A stretch of DNA of 64,000 nt from a virus, in IMG/VR virus record IMGVR_UViG_3300030106_006452, positions 1 through 64,000 of that record; one strand, written 5' to 3'. The number at the start of each line of letters is the position of its first letter. Positions within the stretch are counted from its first letter, which is position 1. A program made the translations under genes and the position numbers. Below, piece after piece: positions 1 through 6,150 of this stretch. Under the pieces are notes generated by a model that was not told where the DNA came from, searched no databases, and was given only the letters and a program-made list of their open reading frames with translations.

Positions 1-1774
1 CGTGACGAGAAACCGAACGGACCTCACCAACCAAAGCTTCGACGTGTGTTTTAATCTTTGGATACTTTCGGAGAAACGCTTTGAGTGAATCGGAATATTC
101 CATTACCTCTTCAAACGTAGGCGCATATACGCCAGCTTTTATACCATGCTTCTTTTTAGCAATCGGCGTTGCTTCAGCTAGCATCTTAGAAGTAACCGCA
201 TTAGATTCTGTAAACGGCACCTCATAGAACTTTGCAATATCTTTAATCAAAGAACGTAACTGAAGTTTATTGAAGTTGGAGATGGGAACAACAGTGTTGC
301 CGCCCCACTCGTCAATCAACATCTCTTTGAGTTCCATCGGATTAGAAACATCATAATCGATATCAGGATAGTCTTTTGAATCTTTCGTCATAAAACGAGA
401 GAATAGAAGATTATATTTGATAGGATCGACCTGTGTAATGCCGAGAGCATACGCAACAAGAGAGCCTGCAGCAGAACCACGTCCAGCGCCTGTAAGCTGA
501 ACTTCTGTTGCTTTATCAGCGATAGACTTCATAGTTAAGAAATATTTACTAAAGCCTCGTTCGCTAATTACGTTCATCTCTTCTTTTAATCGATCAACAT
601 ACTCTGGATTGTTCGTTAGGCCAAGCTCTCTAAGCCCATCCACACAAGCAGCGACAAGGGCTCTATCGGGAGTCTGCCCAGCGGGAACAACAAAGCTCGG
701 GAGACGAACTGTGTTATCTGGCATAAACTTTTCAATGCGCTCGTGAGCGATCTGATGCGTTCTTTCAATAGATCTTCGGATAAGATTATCATCGTATTCT
801 ACTCCTGCTTTTTTTGAATATTCTTTGTAAGCCTCCCACATTTGATCGCCATTCTTTGGAAATAGTTCGTATCCAATTTCCTCGACGCCTGATGGGAGTT
901 CTGTGTTTGTTGCCCATTTTGGCATACCTCTACTTAACCAACCTAGTCTTTTGTAAAGTTCTCGATCTTTCCAGGCCGTTCTATTAGGATAGTGACTATC
1001 AGCCGTAGAAATTAATTCAACGCCAAATTCATCACAAACTTTTACAATTAGACGGTTTAATTGATGTTGTTCGGGTACGTTGTTCCATTGAAGTTCGCCA
1101 TACCAACGATCACCAAAAATATCAACCATATTCCTAGTTGTCTCGCGCATAGCATTAAGTACAGCCTCTTCGCCCTCTTCACGGTTTTCCCAGAAGTTCC
1201 CAGCGTATACGCCGCCGAGACAGGCCGATGCAGCAATTACACCTTCGTTGTGCTCTTTCAGCATTGCATAATCAATGCGTGGGAAGCGATAGAAGTTTTC
1301 TTCTCTGTATGACTTCGATACAAGAGAGAAGATATTGTTTAGACCTTTTTGATTCTGCGCCAATAAGATAAGATGACGCCTGCGATTAAGAATGTTTTTA
1401 ACTTCTCTTTTGTTTTCTTCATTCTCAATAGTCGTTCCAGAGGCCGACTTATCAATGGATTTCTTTGCTTTCTTATCCTCTTTGACGCGCTCTAGCTCTT
1501 CGCGCCATTCTTCAATACTAGGTAGGAAATAAGCTTCGACACCAAAGATAGGCTTGAAGTCTTTGCCTTGCTTCATCATTTTTTGAGCGTGTTGTACCTG
1601 ATAAGCGAAGCCGTTCATATTGCCGTGATCAGTTAAGGCCAGAGCATCATTACCATTTTGATAAGCGAAGTCCATATGTTCGCCAGGATAGCCGAGTCCA
1701 TCAAAAGGGCTACCCGTTCCGCTGTGAGCGTGCAAGCCTACAAACGGAATACTACTTTGTGTTCTTTCGGACAT
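1..1774 (-). CDS. dnaE: DNA polymerase III alpha subunit (C family), N-terminal part, cut by window edge
   Basis: Replicative DNA polymerase of the bacterial C family. About 590 N-terminal residues are visible and the frame is still open at base 1, so the rest of the polymerase lies outside the window. A PHP domain comes first (HAH at residues 15-17, TDHGN at about 48-52). The palm follows: GRGSAAGS near residue 427 and the metal-binding PDIDYD near 470, matching the paired palm aspartates of bacterial DnaE. The ATG at 1774 follows a GGAGAA ribosome site and its own sigma70-like promoter. T4-type phages normally use a family B enzyme, so a C-family polymerase is unusual beside T4-type virion genes. 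Confidence 0.93.
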   Translation of the reverse strand, partial: MSERTQSSIPFVGLHAHSGTGSPFDGLGYPGEHMDFAYQNGNDALALTDHGNMNGFAYQVQHAQKMMKQGKDFKPIFGVEAYFLPSIEEWREELERVKEDKKAKKSIDKSASGTTIENEENKREVKNILNRRRHLILLAQNQKGLNNIFSLVSKSYREENFYRFPRIDYAMLKEHNEGVIAASACLGGVYAGNFWENREEGEEAVLNAMRETTRNMVDIFGDRWYGELQWNNVPEQHQLNRLIVKVCDEFGVELISTADSHYPNRTAWKDRELYKRLGWLSRGMPKWATNTELPSGVEEIGYELFPKNGDQMWEAYKEYSKKAGVEYDDNLIRRSIERTHQIAHERIEKFMPDNTVRLPSFVVPAGQTPDRALVAACVDGLRELGLTNNPEYVDRLKEEMNVISERGFSKYFLTMKSIADKATEVQLTGAGRGSAAGSLVAYALGITQVDPIKYNLLFSRFMTKDSKDYPDIDYDVSNPMELKEMLIDEWGGNTVVPISNFNKLQLRSLIKDIAKFYEVPFTESNAVTSKMLAEATPIAKKKHGIKAGVYAPTFEEVMEYSDSLKAFLRKYPKIKTHVEALVGEVRSVSRH

Positions 1775-1798
1775 TTATTCTCCAAGTTATTTTTGCTA

Positions 1799-1827
1799 AT
1801 ACTAATATAGTTTGCGTTTAAAGTCAA
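1799..1827 (-). promoter_or_regulatory. sigma70-like promoter of dnaE
   Basis: TTGACT (1822-1827), 17 bp spacer, TAGTAT (1799-1804), about 25 bases before the dnaE ATG. The same -10 hexamer and spacing recur before the gene at 12253-12756. Confidence 0.65.
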
Positions 1828-1835
1828 GAGAAAAC

Positions 1836-2144
1836 TTAACGTGTTTTGAGCCACTCAAAAATAGAAATTGGTTTTGGTTTAGGCCGGACATTAGTGATTT
1901 TGAAAGTGTACTTACTTAACAATGGGTGCTCAATTGAAAAAGGCTTGTTAGCTTCTTTTATAAAAATTTTGTTTCCCCATTTTACAGAAAACTGTGGTTT
2001 ATCTTTTGTTGTTTGAAGAAAGCCAGAATATTTGCTGTTGTCGATATAGCAAGACCGACTACTCGAAAGGTGGGTCTGGCTTTTGGGGGTCAGTAGGCTG
2101 GTTGCCTGTAGTGCGGTTACGGTAAACGGGTGAAAGCCAATCAT
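1836..2144 (-). CDS. hypothetical protein, start uncertain (overlaps upstream gene by 86 bases)
   Basis: I do not recognise this product. The part beyond the overlap (about 75 residues, ending in a Lys/Pro stretch and FEWLKTR) looks like real protein. The ATG at 2144 follows GGAAGAG, but the first 28 residues are only the +1 frame of the upstream gene and look low-quality. There is no in-frame start inside the non-overlapping part. A C5A4 run at the junction (about 2085-2095) could allow a +1 frameshift, or hide a one-base sequencing error, fusing it to the gene at 2059-2895. Real coding is likely; the start is doubtful. Confidence 0.5.
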   Translation of the reverse strand: MIGFHPFTVTALQATSLLTPKSQTHLSSSRSCYIDNSKYSGFLQTTKDKPQFSVKWGNKIFIKEANKPFSIEHPLLSKYTFKITNVRPKPKPISIFEWLKTR

Positions 2145-2895
2145 AGAATTTATCTCTTCCCAATTTAAGAAGTTGTTTTTTTATCTTTAAGGCTCTATTT
2201 TCTGGTGTATTTCCAAATAGTTTGCCAAAAAAGCTTGGTTCGTCGAACATTGGTTGTATTTCTTTAACAAAGAAGTTATCTAAATTATCTTTTAAACTAT
2301 TATAAAATGCAAGCTGTTTTTCATCTTTATAGCCTTTATCTAATGCTTCAACATCCCACACTTTGCAATCATCATCAGTCGGAGAGGTTGATTTATTCTG
2401 AAAATTATCAAACGTCCCCTTGTACGGGTCTTGATTTGAAGGAACTTCATCATCAGTTTGAGCATCTATCTTTATCCATCTTTTCTTGGCACCAGGAGAT
2501 ACAGCATTTCGATCTGATGCTATGTATATATTTTTTGTCGCAGCAAAGCCGAGAAGAGCATTGTAAAGCATTTCGCCATAACCTTTGCCAATAGATTTAA
2601 TAACTGAATATGTATCAGAACAATTACCACCGGAAACGCCGGCTTTGGCGCTCATTGGATTATACTGTGCCTCTATATATCCCAGTATTGATTTATCATA
2701 TATTTCTTTATTTTTTATTTTTTGTGCAAAATCTTGAACAGAATTTGAATTCGCCAGCTGTTCTTTTATTTTGTTTAAATCAACAAGAGAAAGAGATATT
2801 TCATAACCTTCGTTAAAGTCTACCATCACTCCTAATGATTCTTTTGTTTGTTGTTCTTTTAAGTATTTACGCCAGTTTTCAAGTATAAGTTTCAC
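2059..2895 (-). CDS. hypothetical protein with N-terminal capsid-targeting-like motif
   Basis: A 278-residue protein of unknown function. It opens with MKLILENWRKYLKE, an amphipathic helix ending in L-x-E. Nearly the same opening is seen on the protein at 16237-16953, and similar ones on three other genes here. In T4, internal head proteins carry such a leader and the gp21 protease cuts after (L/I)xE; I infer that this protein enters the prohead. The start is GTG at 2895 with no Shine-Dalgarno sequence, but with an ACTATTTA motif 5 bases upstream. The middle contains a YGEMLYNALLGFA segment and the C-terminus is Pro/Asp-rich. Confidence 0.75.
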   Translation of the reverse strand: MKLILENWRKYLKEQQTKESLGVMVDFNEGYEISLSLVDLNKIKEQLANSNSVQDFAQKIKNKEIYDKSILGYIEAQYNPMSAKAGVSGGNCSDTYSVIKSIGKGYGEMLYNALLGFAATKNIYIASDRNAVSPGAKKRWIKIDAQTDDEVPSNQDPYKGTFDNFQNKSTSPTDDDCKVWDVEALDKGYKDEKQLAFYNSLKDNLDNFFVKEIQPMFDEPSFFGKLFGNTPENRALKIKKQLLKLGRDKFYDWLSPVYRNRTTGNQPTDPQKPDPPFE

Positions 2896-2900
2896 GATAA

Positions 2901-2908
2901 TAAATAGT
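2901..2908 (-). promoter_or_regulatory. ACTATTTA motif (candidate late promoter element)
   Basis: One of five exact copies (plus one near copy) of ACTATTTA found just upstream of mostly virion-type genes. No TTGACA-like box lies 17 bp upstream, as in T4 late promoters, which have no -35. Function is inferred only. Confidence 0.3.
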
Positions 2909-3030
2909 TATTTCTTTTTCTTTCTGGCAAATAAACTTTGAATTTTATACGCGGCTGTATAACACAAAAGTGCCGTATAAAATATTACAAAATACAAAGC
3001 TTCGTTAATTATTTTCAGTGTTTTCTTCAA
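2908..3030 (-). CDS. small single-span membrane protein (40 aa, TTG start)
   Basis: A short reading frame below usual length cut-offs. AGGAG lies 6 bases before a TTG start at 3030. The product begins KKTLKII, has a hydrophobic span (about residues 11-27, ALYFVIFYTALLCYTAA), and ends in a basic ARKKKK tail, giving an N-out or N-in single-pass protein with a strong positive tail. It overlaps the end of the upstream gene by 26 bases and fills what would otherwise be a 110-base gap. Function is unknown. Confidence 0.55.
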   Translation of the reverse strand: MKKTLKIINEALYFVIFYTALLCYTAAYKIQSLFARKKKK

Positions 3031-3910
3031 TATCCACTCCTAATGGGTTCCACTCGTTATATGACATTAAAAAATCTTTTGGCCTTTCCAACTTGTGTTC
3101 GCCACCTAGCCAATCTTTTAGTCCCTCCCAAGAAGAGACATCATAATACCAAGGCAGGCTACAAGTTGCTGCGCCTTCTGTGTTCACTTTGCTGAAAACA
3201 AAGTCGTGTGTAAAATACCGGCCGGTCCAACTTTCAGACGCTTTCAACTTGTTTAGCTTATCATCATAGCCTTTTGCTTCACTTTTTCTAAAATGTTTAC
3301 GACATTCTAAAAAATCCTCCGAAAAGAAAGTAAAGGGCAAAAAACTTCCATCTTTAAAGTTCTGATTATCACATTCAACATAAAAGTTTTTATCTGTGTT
3401 TCTTATTGCCGCCCTGTGATCTTTCAGCCACCACGGAGAAAACATACCGTAAGGAAACGACACAAAGTACTTATCTGGATGTGCGAAGCGGCTTATCTTT
3501 CTGCTTACGTGCCAAGCGTACTGGGCGCCTGTAATGATGCTCCAAGAAAGGCAGTCTCTTCTTCCTGTATCTTTTGGATGCATCGGTGTGTAGTAAATGG
3601 GAACTTCGTAAACTTTTGGTCGTTTTCCGAAGGTTGCGCCCTTGTCGTAGCGAACTGGGTCGACAACCCAATCGCCTAGTCGATATCGAATGAGAGGCTG
3701 CATATCCTTTGGACAGACTAGCCAAACTGTGTTACAACCTGCGACCACACAATCAAAGACTGCTTTTTCGACTGCAAGATAGTTGTGTCCAATAGGCATT
3801 AGACTATCATGCCATGGAAAGTTAAAGTCCAACGGCTGTCCTGCCACTGGAACTATGCCTGCTAGGTTTACGTGTGTTTTATTTTTTATTGTTAATGCGG
3901 GCTCATACAT
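3005..3910 (-). CDS. putative nucleotidyltransferase-like (GT-A fold) protein
   Basis: A 301-residue protein. Residues about 17-75 read like the start of a sugar-nucleotide pyrophosphorylase fold: a hydrophobic strand AGIVPVAGQ, then a PW..SLMPI loop, then a helix AVEKAVFDCVVAGC followed by strand TVWLVCPKD. This fits the G-x-x-x-P loop and first beta-alpha-beta unit of the NTP_transferase family, but the canonical GxGTR lysine/arginine motif is not intact. The rest is rich in aromatic residues and I do not recognise it. Its ATG overlaps the end of the upstream gene by 8 bases, so the two are probably co-translated. A role in sugar or DNA-base modification is speculation. Confidence 0.6.
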   Translation of the reverse strand: MYEPALTIKNKTHVNLAGIVPVAGQPLDFNFPWHDSLMPIGHNYLAVEKAVFDCVVAGCNTVWLVCPKDMQPLIRYRLGDWVVDPVRYDKGATFGKRPKVYEVPIYYTPMHPKDTGRRDCLSWSIITGAQYAWHVSRKISRFAHPDKYFVSFPYGMFSPWWLKDHRAAIRNTDKNFYVECDNQNFKDGSFLPFTFFSEDFLECRKHFRKSEAKGYDDKLNKLKASESWTGRYFTHDFVFSKVNTEGAATCSLPWYYDVSSWEGLKDWLGGEHKLERPKDFLMSYNEWNPLGVDIEENTENN

Positions 3911-4586
3911 AGATAAACTTTATCTTTTCTGCTTCCTCATAGATATTCATTTTAGGCTTGACTATTCGCTCTTGGACCTCTAGAACAATCTCATCTCTTT
4001 TCATAAAGTTTCCCGTGAAACCCACATCTTTTAGTATTGTTTCTGTCTTGAACTTAGCCATTGTATCAGAAAAATTAAAGTCATTCAACTGTTTTTTATT
4101 CAAATTTGAAACAACTGCTATTTTTGCTGGACTGTTTATGTAGTCTTTGTGAATGTGGATTTCGCTTACTAAGTCATCGCCTGTCTTAAGGGTAAAGGCT
4201 GAGTCTTTAAAAACAAAAGATACGGCCAACATTGTGTCTATTATGGTAAATTGATCGACCTCTTCTTTTTGATTAGGAAGTCCTATAACGTTTTCGTCAT
4301 CGAAAATAGTGATCTTATCATAATTTATTTTGTTTATTATGTTATTTTTACAAGCAACAGTGATTTCGTCATCGTCGATTCGAACTGCATTTACATAGTC
4401 GCCACCGACGACGTGACCGTCCATCATTAATTTGTAATAAAGTAGCCCCCAGGCAAGCTTTTTGTCTGAGGGCTCATAGGAGGGAGGAAAGGAAGGCTTA
4501 TTTATTATCAATCTAGTCCCGTGTTGATAAGCCCATTGAAGAGCATTTAAGCTTCCACCAATTGTTATATTAACATCCTTCGTCAT
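3903..4586 (-). CDS. hypothetical protein
   Basis: A 227-residue soluble protein I cannot assign. It opens with a strand-loop pattern VNITIGGSLNALQWAYQHGT, followed by an INKPSFPPS segment and an Asp/Glu-rich mixed alpha/beta body with IHIHKD. No catalytic motif is clear. It overlaps the transglycosylase gene before it by 17 bases and the nucleotidyltransferase-like gene after it by 8, so the three form a tight translational unit. Confidence 0.8.
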   Translation of the reverse strand: MTKDVNITIGGSLNALQWAYQHGTRLIINKPSFPPSYEPSDKKLAWGLLYYKLMMDGHVVGGDYVNAVRIDDDEITVACKNNIINKINYDKITIFDDENVIGLPNQKEEVDQFTIIDTMLAVSFVFKDSAFTLKTGDDLVSEIHIHKDYINSPAKIAVVSNLNKKQLNDFNFSDTMAKFKTETILKDVGFTGNFMKRDEIVLEVQERIVKPKMNIYEEAEKIKFIYV

Positions 4587-5148
4587 AGTTTTTAATATTT
4601 TTCTTCCATTTCCTTAATTTCTTCCAATGTTTAGTTCGCTGAAAGCAACGATAACGGTTTTCTTTTGTTAAACGGCCTCTGACAGCTTGTGCCCAAGCAC
4701 CTAACCATTTTTGGTTTTCTGTAAACCTATATCCTCTACAAAAGTTTTTTTTACGAGTGTTTGCAACGTGAATCATCCAAACGTGTGCTGATTGTATTGG
4801 ATCAAGCCGATTAAGGCCATATTCTTTTTCTGCCCAATGCCAAAACTGTAGTATACCTTTAGCTCTTGGATGCTTTTTTGTTTTAAAAGTTATTTTCCAA
4901 TCACCTTTGGCACGAGCATCGTAGCCACTTTCTACACAGGCGGCGGCTACCAGCATTCCTCGTAAATCTTCTGGGATATCATATGCTTGAAAATAGAAAT
5001 CTTCTATTTCAACTAACTTTTCTATTATCCCTGTCTGTAAAATTTTTTCTTTTGCATTTCTGCAATTATATGCCTCATTGATTAAGTTATTGTAATCATA
5101 GCTTAAGTTATTTGAGGCGATGATGCCTAAAACTATATATCCTATCAA
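4570..5148 (-). CDS. lytic transglycosylase-like endolysin (SLT fold) with N-terminal hydrophobic anchor
   Basis: A 192-residue peptidoglycan-degrading enzyme candidate. The segment AAACVESGYDARAKGDW places the catalytic glutamate of the SLT/goose-lysozyme fold at residue 73 (the ES motif). It is followed by AKGILQFW, the equivalent of the G(L/I)xQ motif, and by DPIQSAHVW. A short hydrophobic N-terminus (IGYIVLGIIA) suggests a signal anchor, so it may be exported. The start is TTG at 5148 behind AAGGAG; no ATG lies nearby. It is far from the holin/spanin genes at 52-53 kb, so it may act in host lysis or in cell-wall penetration. Confidence 0.75.
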   Translation of the reverse strand: MIGYIVLGIIASNNLSYDYNNLINEAYNCRNAKEKILQTGIIEKLVEIEDFYFQAYDIPEDLRGMLVAAACVESGYDARAKGDWKITFKTKKHPRAKGILQFWHWAEKEYGLNRLDPIQSAHVWMIHVANTRKKNFCRGYRFTENQKWLGAWAQAVRGRLTKENRYRCFQRTKHWKKLRKWKKNIKNYDEGC

Positions 5149-5192
5149 ACCTTATTCTCCTTTTTATTTCTTATTGTGAAAGTTAATAAACT

Positions 5193-5199
5193 TAAATAG
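5193..5199 (-). promoter_or_regulatory. near copy of the ACTATTTA motif
   Basis: CCTATTTA in the 66-base gap before the transglycosylase gene, matching 7 of 8 bases of the motif found before other genes. Weak support. Confidence 0.2.
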
Positions 5200-5214
5200 G
5201 TTCATTGTTTTAGT

Positions 5215-5496
5215 TTAACCCAAAACTCCATAAATATGATTTTCCTGAACCAACAAGAAGTCACCTTGATCTAAACTGGCTGTTGAAACCATATGATCTT
5301 CAACTATAACTAATTTACCAATGTCTTCCAAGCTAACTTTATTACAATCAGCAGAGATTTGGCTAATCTTATATACACCAAATGGATTTGTTTTAACGTT
5401 ATAATCATCTGGTAAAATAATAGTTGGGGCAGTCTCTTCTGTTTGTTGAGGTGCCTCTTCTAAAAGTAAAAAACGATTTCGTGGATCTAAATTCAT
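5215..5496 (-). CDS. GroES/gp31-like co-chaperonin
   Basis: A 93-residue protein with the size and strand pattern of the 10-kDa chaperonin: an N-terminal NRFLLLEEA strand, a mobile-loop region with TIILPDD, then a GKLVIVEDH strand, and a C-terminal DFLLVQENHIYGVL that matches the GroES ending (..VLIMSESDILAIV). In T4 the phage GroES, gp31, is needed by host GroEL to fold the major capsid protein; I infer the same role here for the capsid protein at 36422-38179. The start overlaps the previous stop as ATGA, so translation is coupled. Sequence identity to GroES is low, so the call rests on pattern. Confidence 0.6.
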   Translation of the reverse strand: MNLDPRNRFLLLEEAPQQTEETAPTIILPDDYNVKTNPFGVYKISQISADCNKVSLEDIGKLVIVEDHMVSTASLDQGDFLLVQENHIYGVLG

Positions 5497-5798
5497 ACTT
5501 CCTCCTTCGGGCCAAATTTCTTTTCAATTAGATCAAACATTTCATTAACGGCATCGAGATCAGCTGATTTTTGGTACATTCGGAATGCCTTGATAGCAGA
5601 CCAAATCTCTTCTTTGCTTAACCAGCCATTCTCAATGTATTCTGCTCGTAACTCTTTTTTCTGCTCTTTAAAAGGCTCCATAGCCTCTTCTAAAGCGATC
5701 ATAGATTTAAGATAGTTAACAACATAATGATCTTTTGATTCTTCATTGTTTTGATTTTCTTCTACTTCTTCAACGACTTGTAAAAATTTTGGTGTCAT
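5493..5798 (-). CDS. small helical protein, GapR/DUF2312-like pattern
   Basis: 101 residues from the ATG at 5798, chosen because AAGGAG lies 7 bases upstream; earlier in-frame starts have no ribosome site. After a Glu-rich linker, the C-terminal 60 residues form charged helices: LEEAMEPFKEQKKELRAEYI, a conserved-looking NGWLSKEEIWSAIK turn, and DAVNEMFDLIEKKFG. The layout is like GapR, a dimeric protein that binds overtwisted AT-rich DNA near replication forks. Phage GapR-like proteins exist, but the match here is by shape only. It is coupled to the GroES-like gene. Confidence 0.7.
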   Translation of the reverse strand: MTPKFLQVVEEVEENQNNEESKDHYVVNYLKSMIALEEAMEPFKEQKKELRAEYIENGWLSKEEIWSAIKAFRMYQKSADLDAVNEMFDLIEKKFGPKEEV

Positions 5799-5808
5799 TT
5801 TTTTCTCC

Positions 5809-6114
5809 TTAGTAACAACTGTAATCGTAAGTTTCCCACCGGCAAGTATCCCAGTGGTAACAATATTCAACATAGCACTCGTGATCAATGACTGTTGGAT
5901 CGTAAACTACGTAACAATCACAATCACCAAATTCGTCATACGACGTGCAGTACTCATAATTTCTTGGACCAGTGTAATAAAAATTATATTCACAAGCAGC
6001 AACTGGTTGTACTGGTTGATTAACAAATTGCACTCTTGAAAAGGGATGAGGTCTAATTTCACACCCAAGAGCAAGTGTGAGGACCAAACCAATAATTGAT
6101 TTCTTCATAGACAT
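5809..6114 (-). CDS. cysteine- and tyrosine-rich lipoprotein
   Basis: A short signal peptide (KKSIIGLVLTLALGC) ends in a clear lipobox with the lipidated cysteine at about residue 18, so the product should be anchored in the host envelope. The mature part is rich in Cys, Tyr and Asp (CDCYVVYD, CYVEYCYHWDTC), suggesting disulphides in the periplasm. Membrane lipoproteins of lytic phages sometimes block superinfection; that role is an inference. Neither ATG (6114 or 6108) has a Shine-Dalgarno site. The promoter directly upstream places the expected +1 at the second ATG, suggesting a leaderless message. Confidence 0.75.
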   Translation of the reverse strand: MSMKKSIIGLVLTLALGCEIRPHPFSRVQFVNQPVQPVAACEYNFYYTGPRNYEYCTSYDEFGDCDCYVVYDPTVIDHECYVEYCYHWDTCRWETYDYSCY

Positions 6115-6143
6115 ATAATAATAAACTTTTATTAAATTGTCAA
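6115..6143 (-). promoter_or_regulatory. strong sigma70-like promoter of the lipoprotein gene
   Basis: A perfect TTGACA (6138-6143), 17 bp spacer and TATTAT (6115-6120). The -10 box directly abuts the first ATG, and the predicted transcription start falls on the ATG at 6108. Confidence 0.7.
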
Positions 6144-6150
6144 GGGTTTT

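Noticed and set aside
5799-5888. Upstream extension of the GapR-like gene (30 more residues)
   Set aside because: The extension lies over the lipoprotein gene and lacks a ribosome site, while the ATG at 5798 has a strong one.
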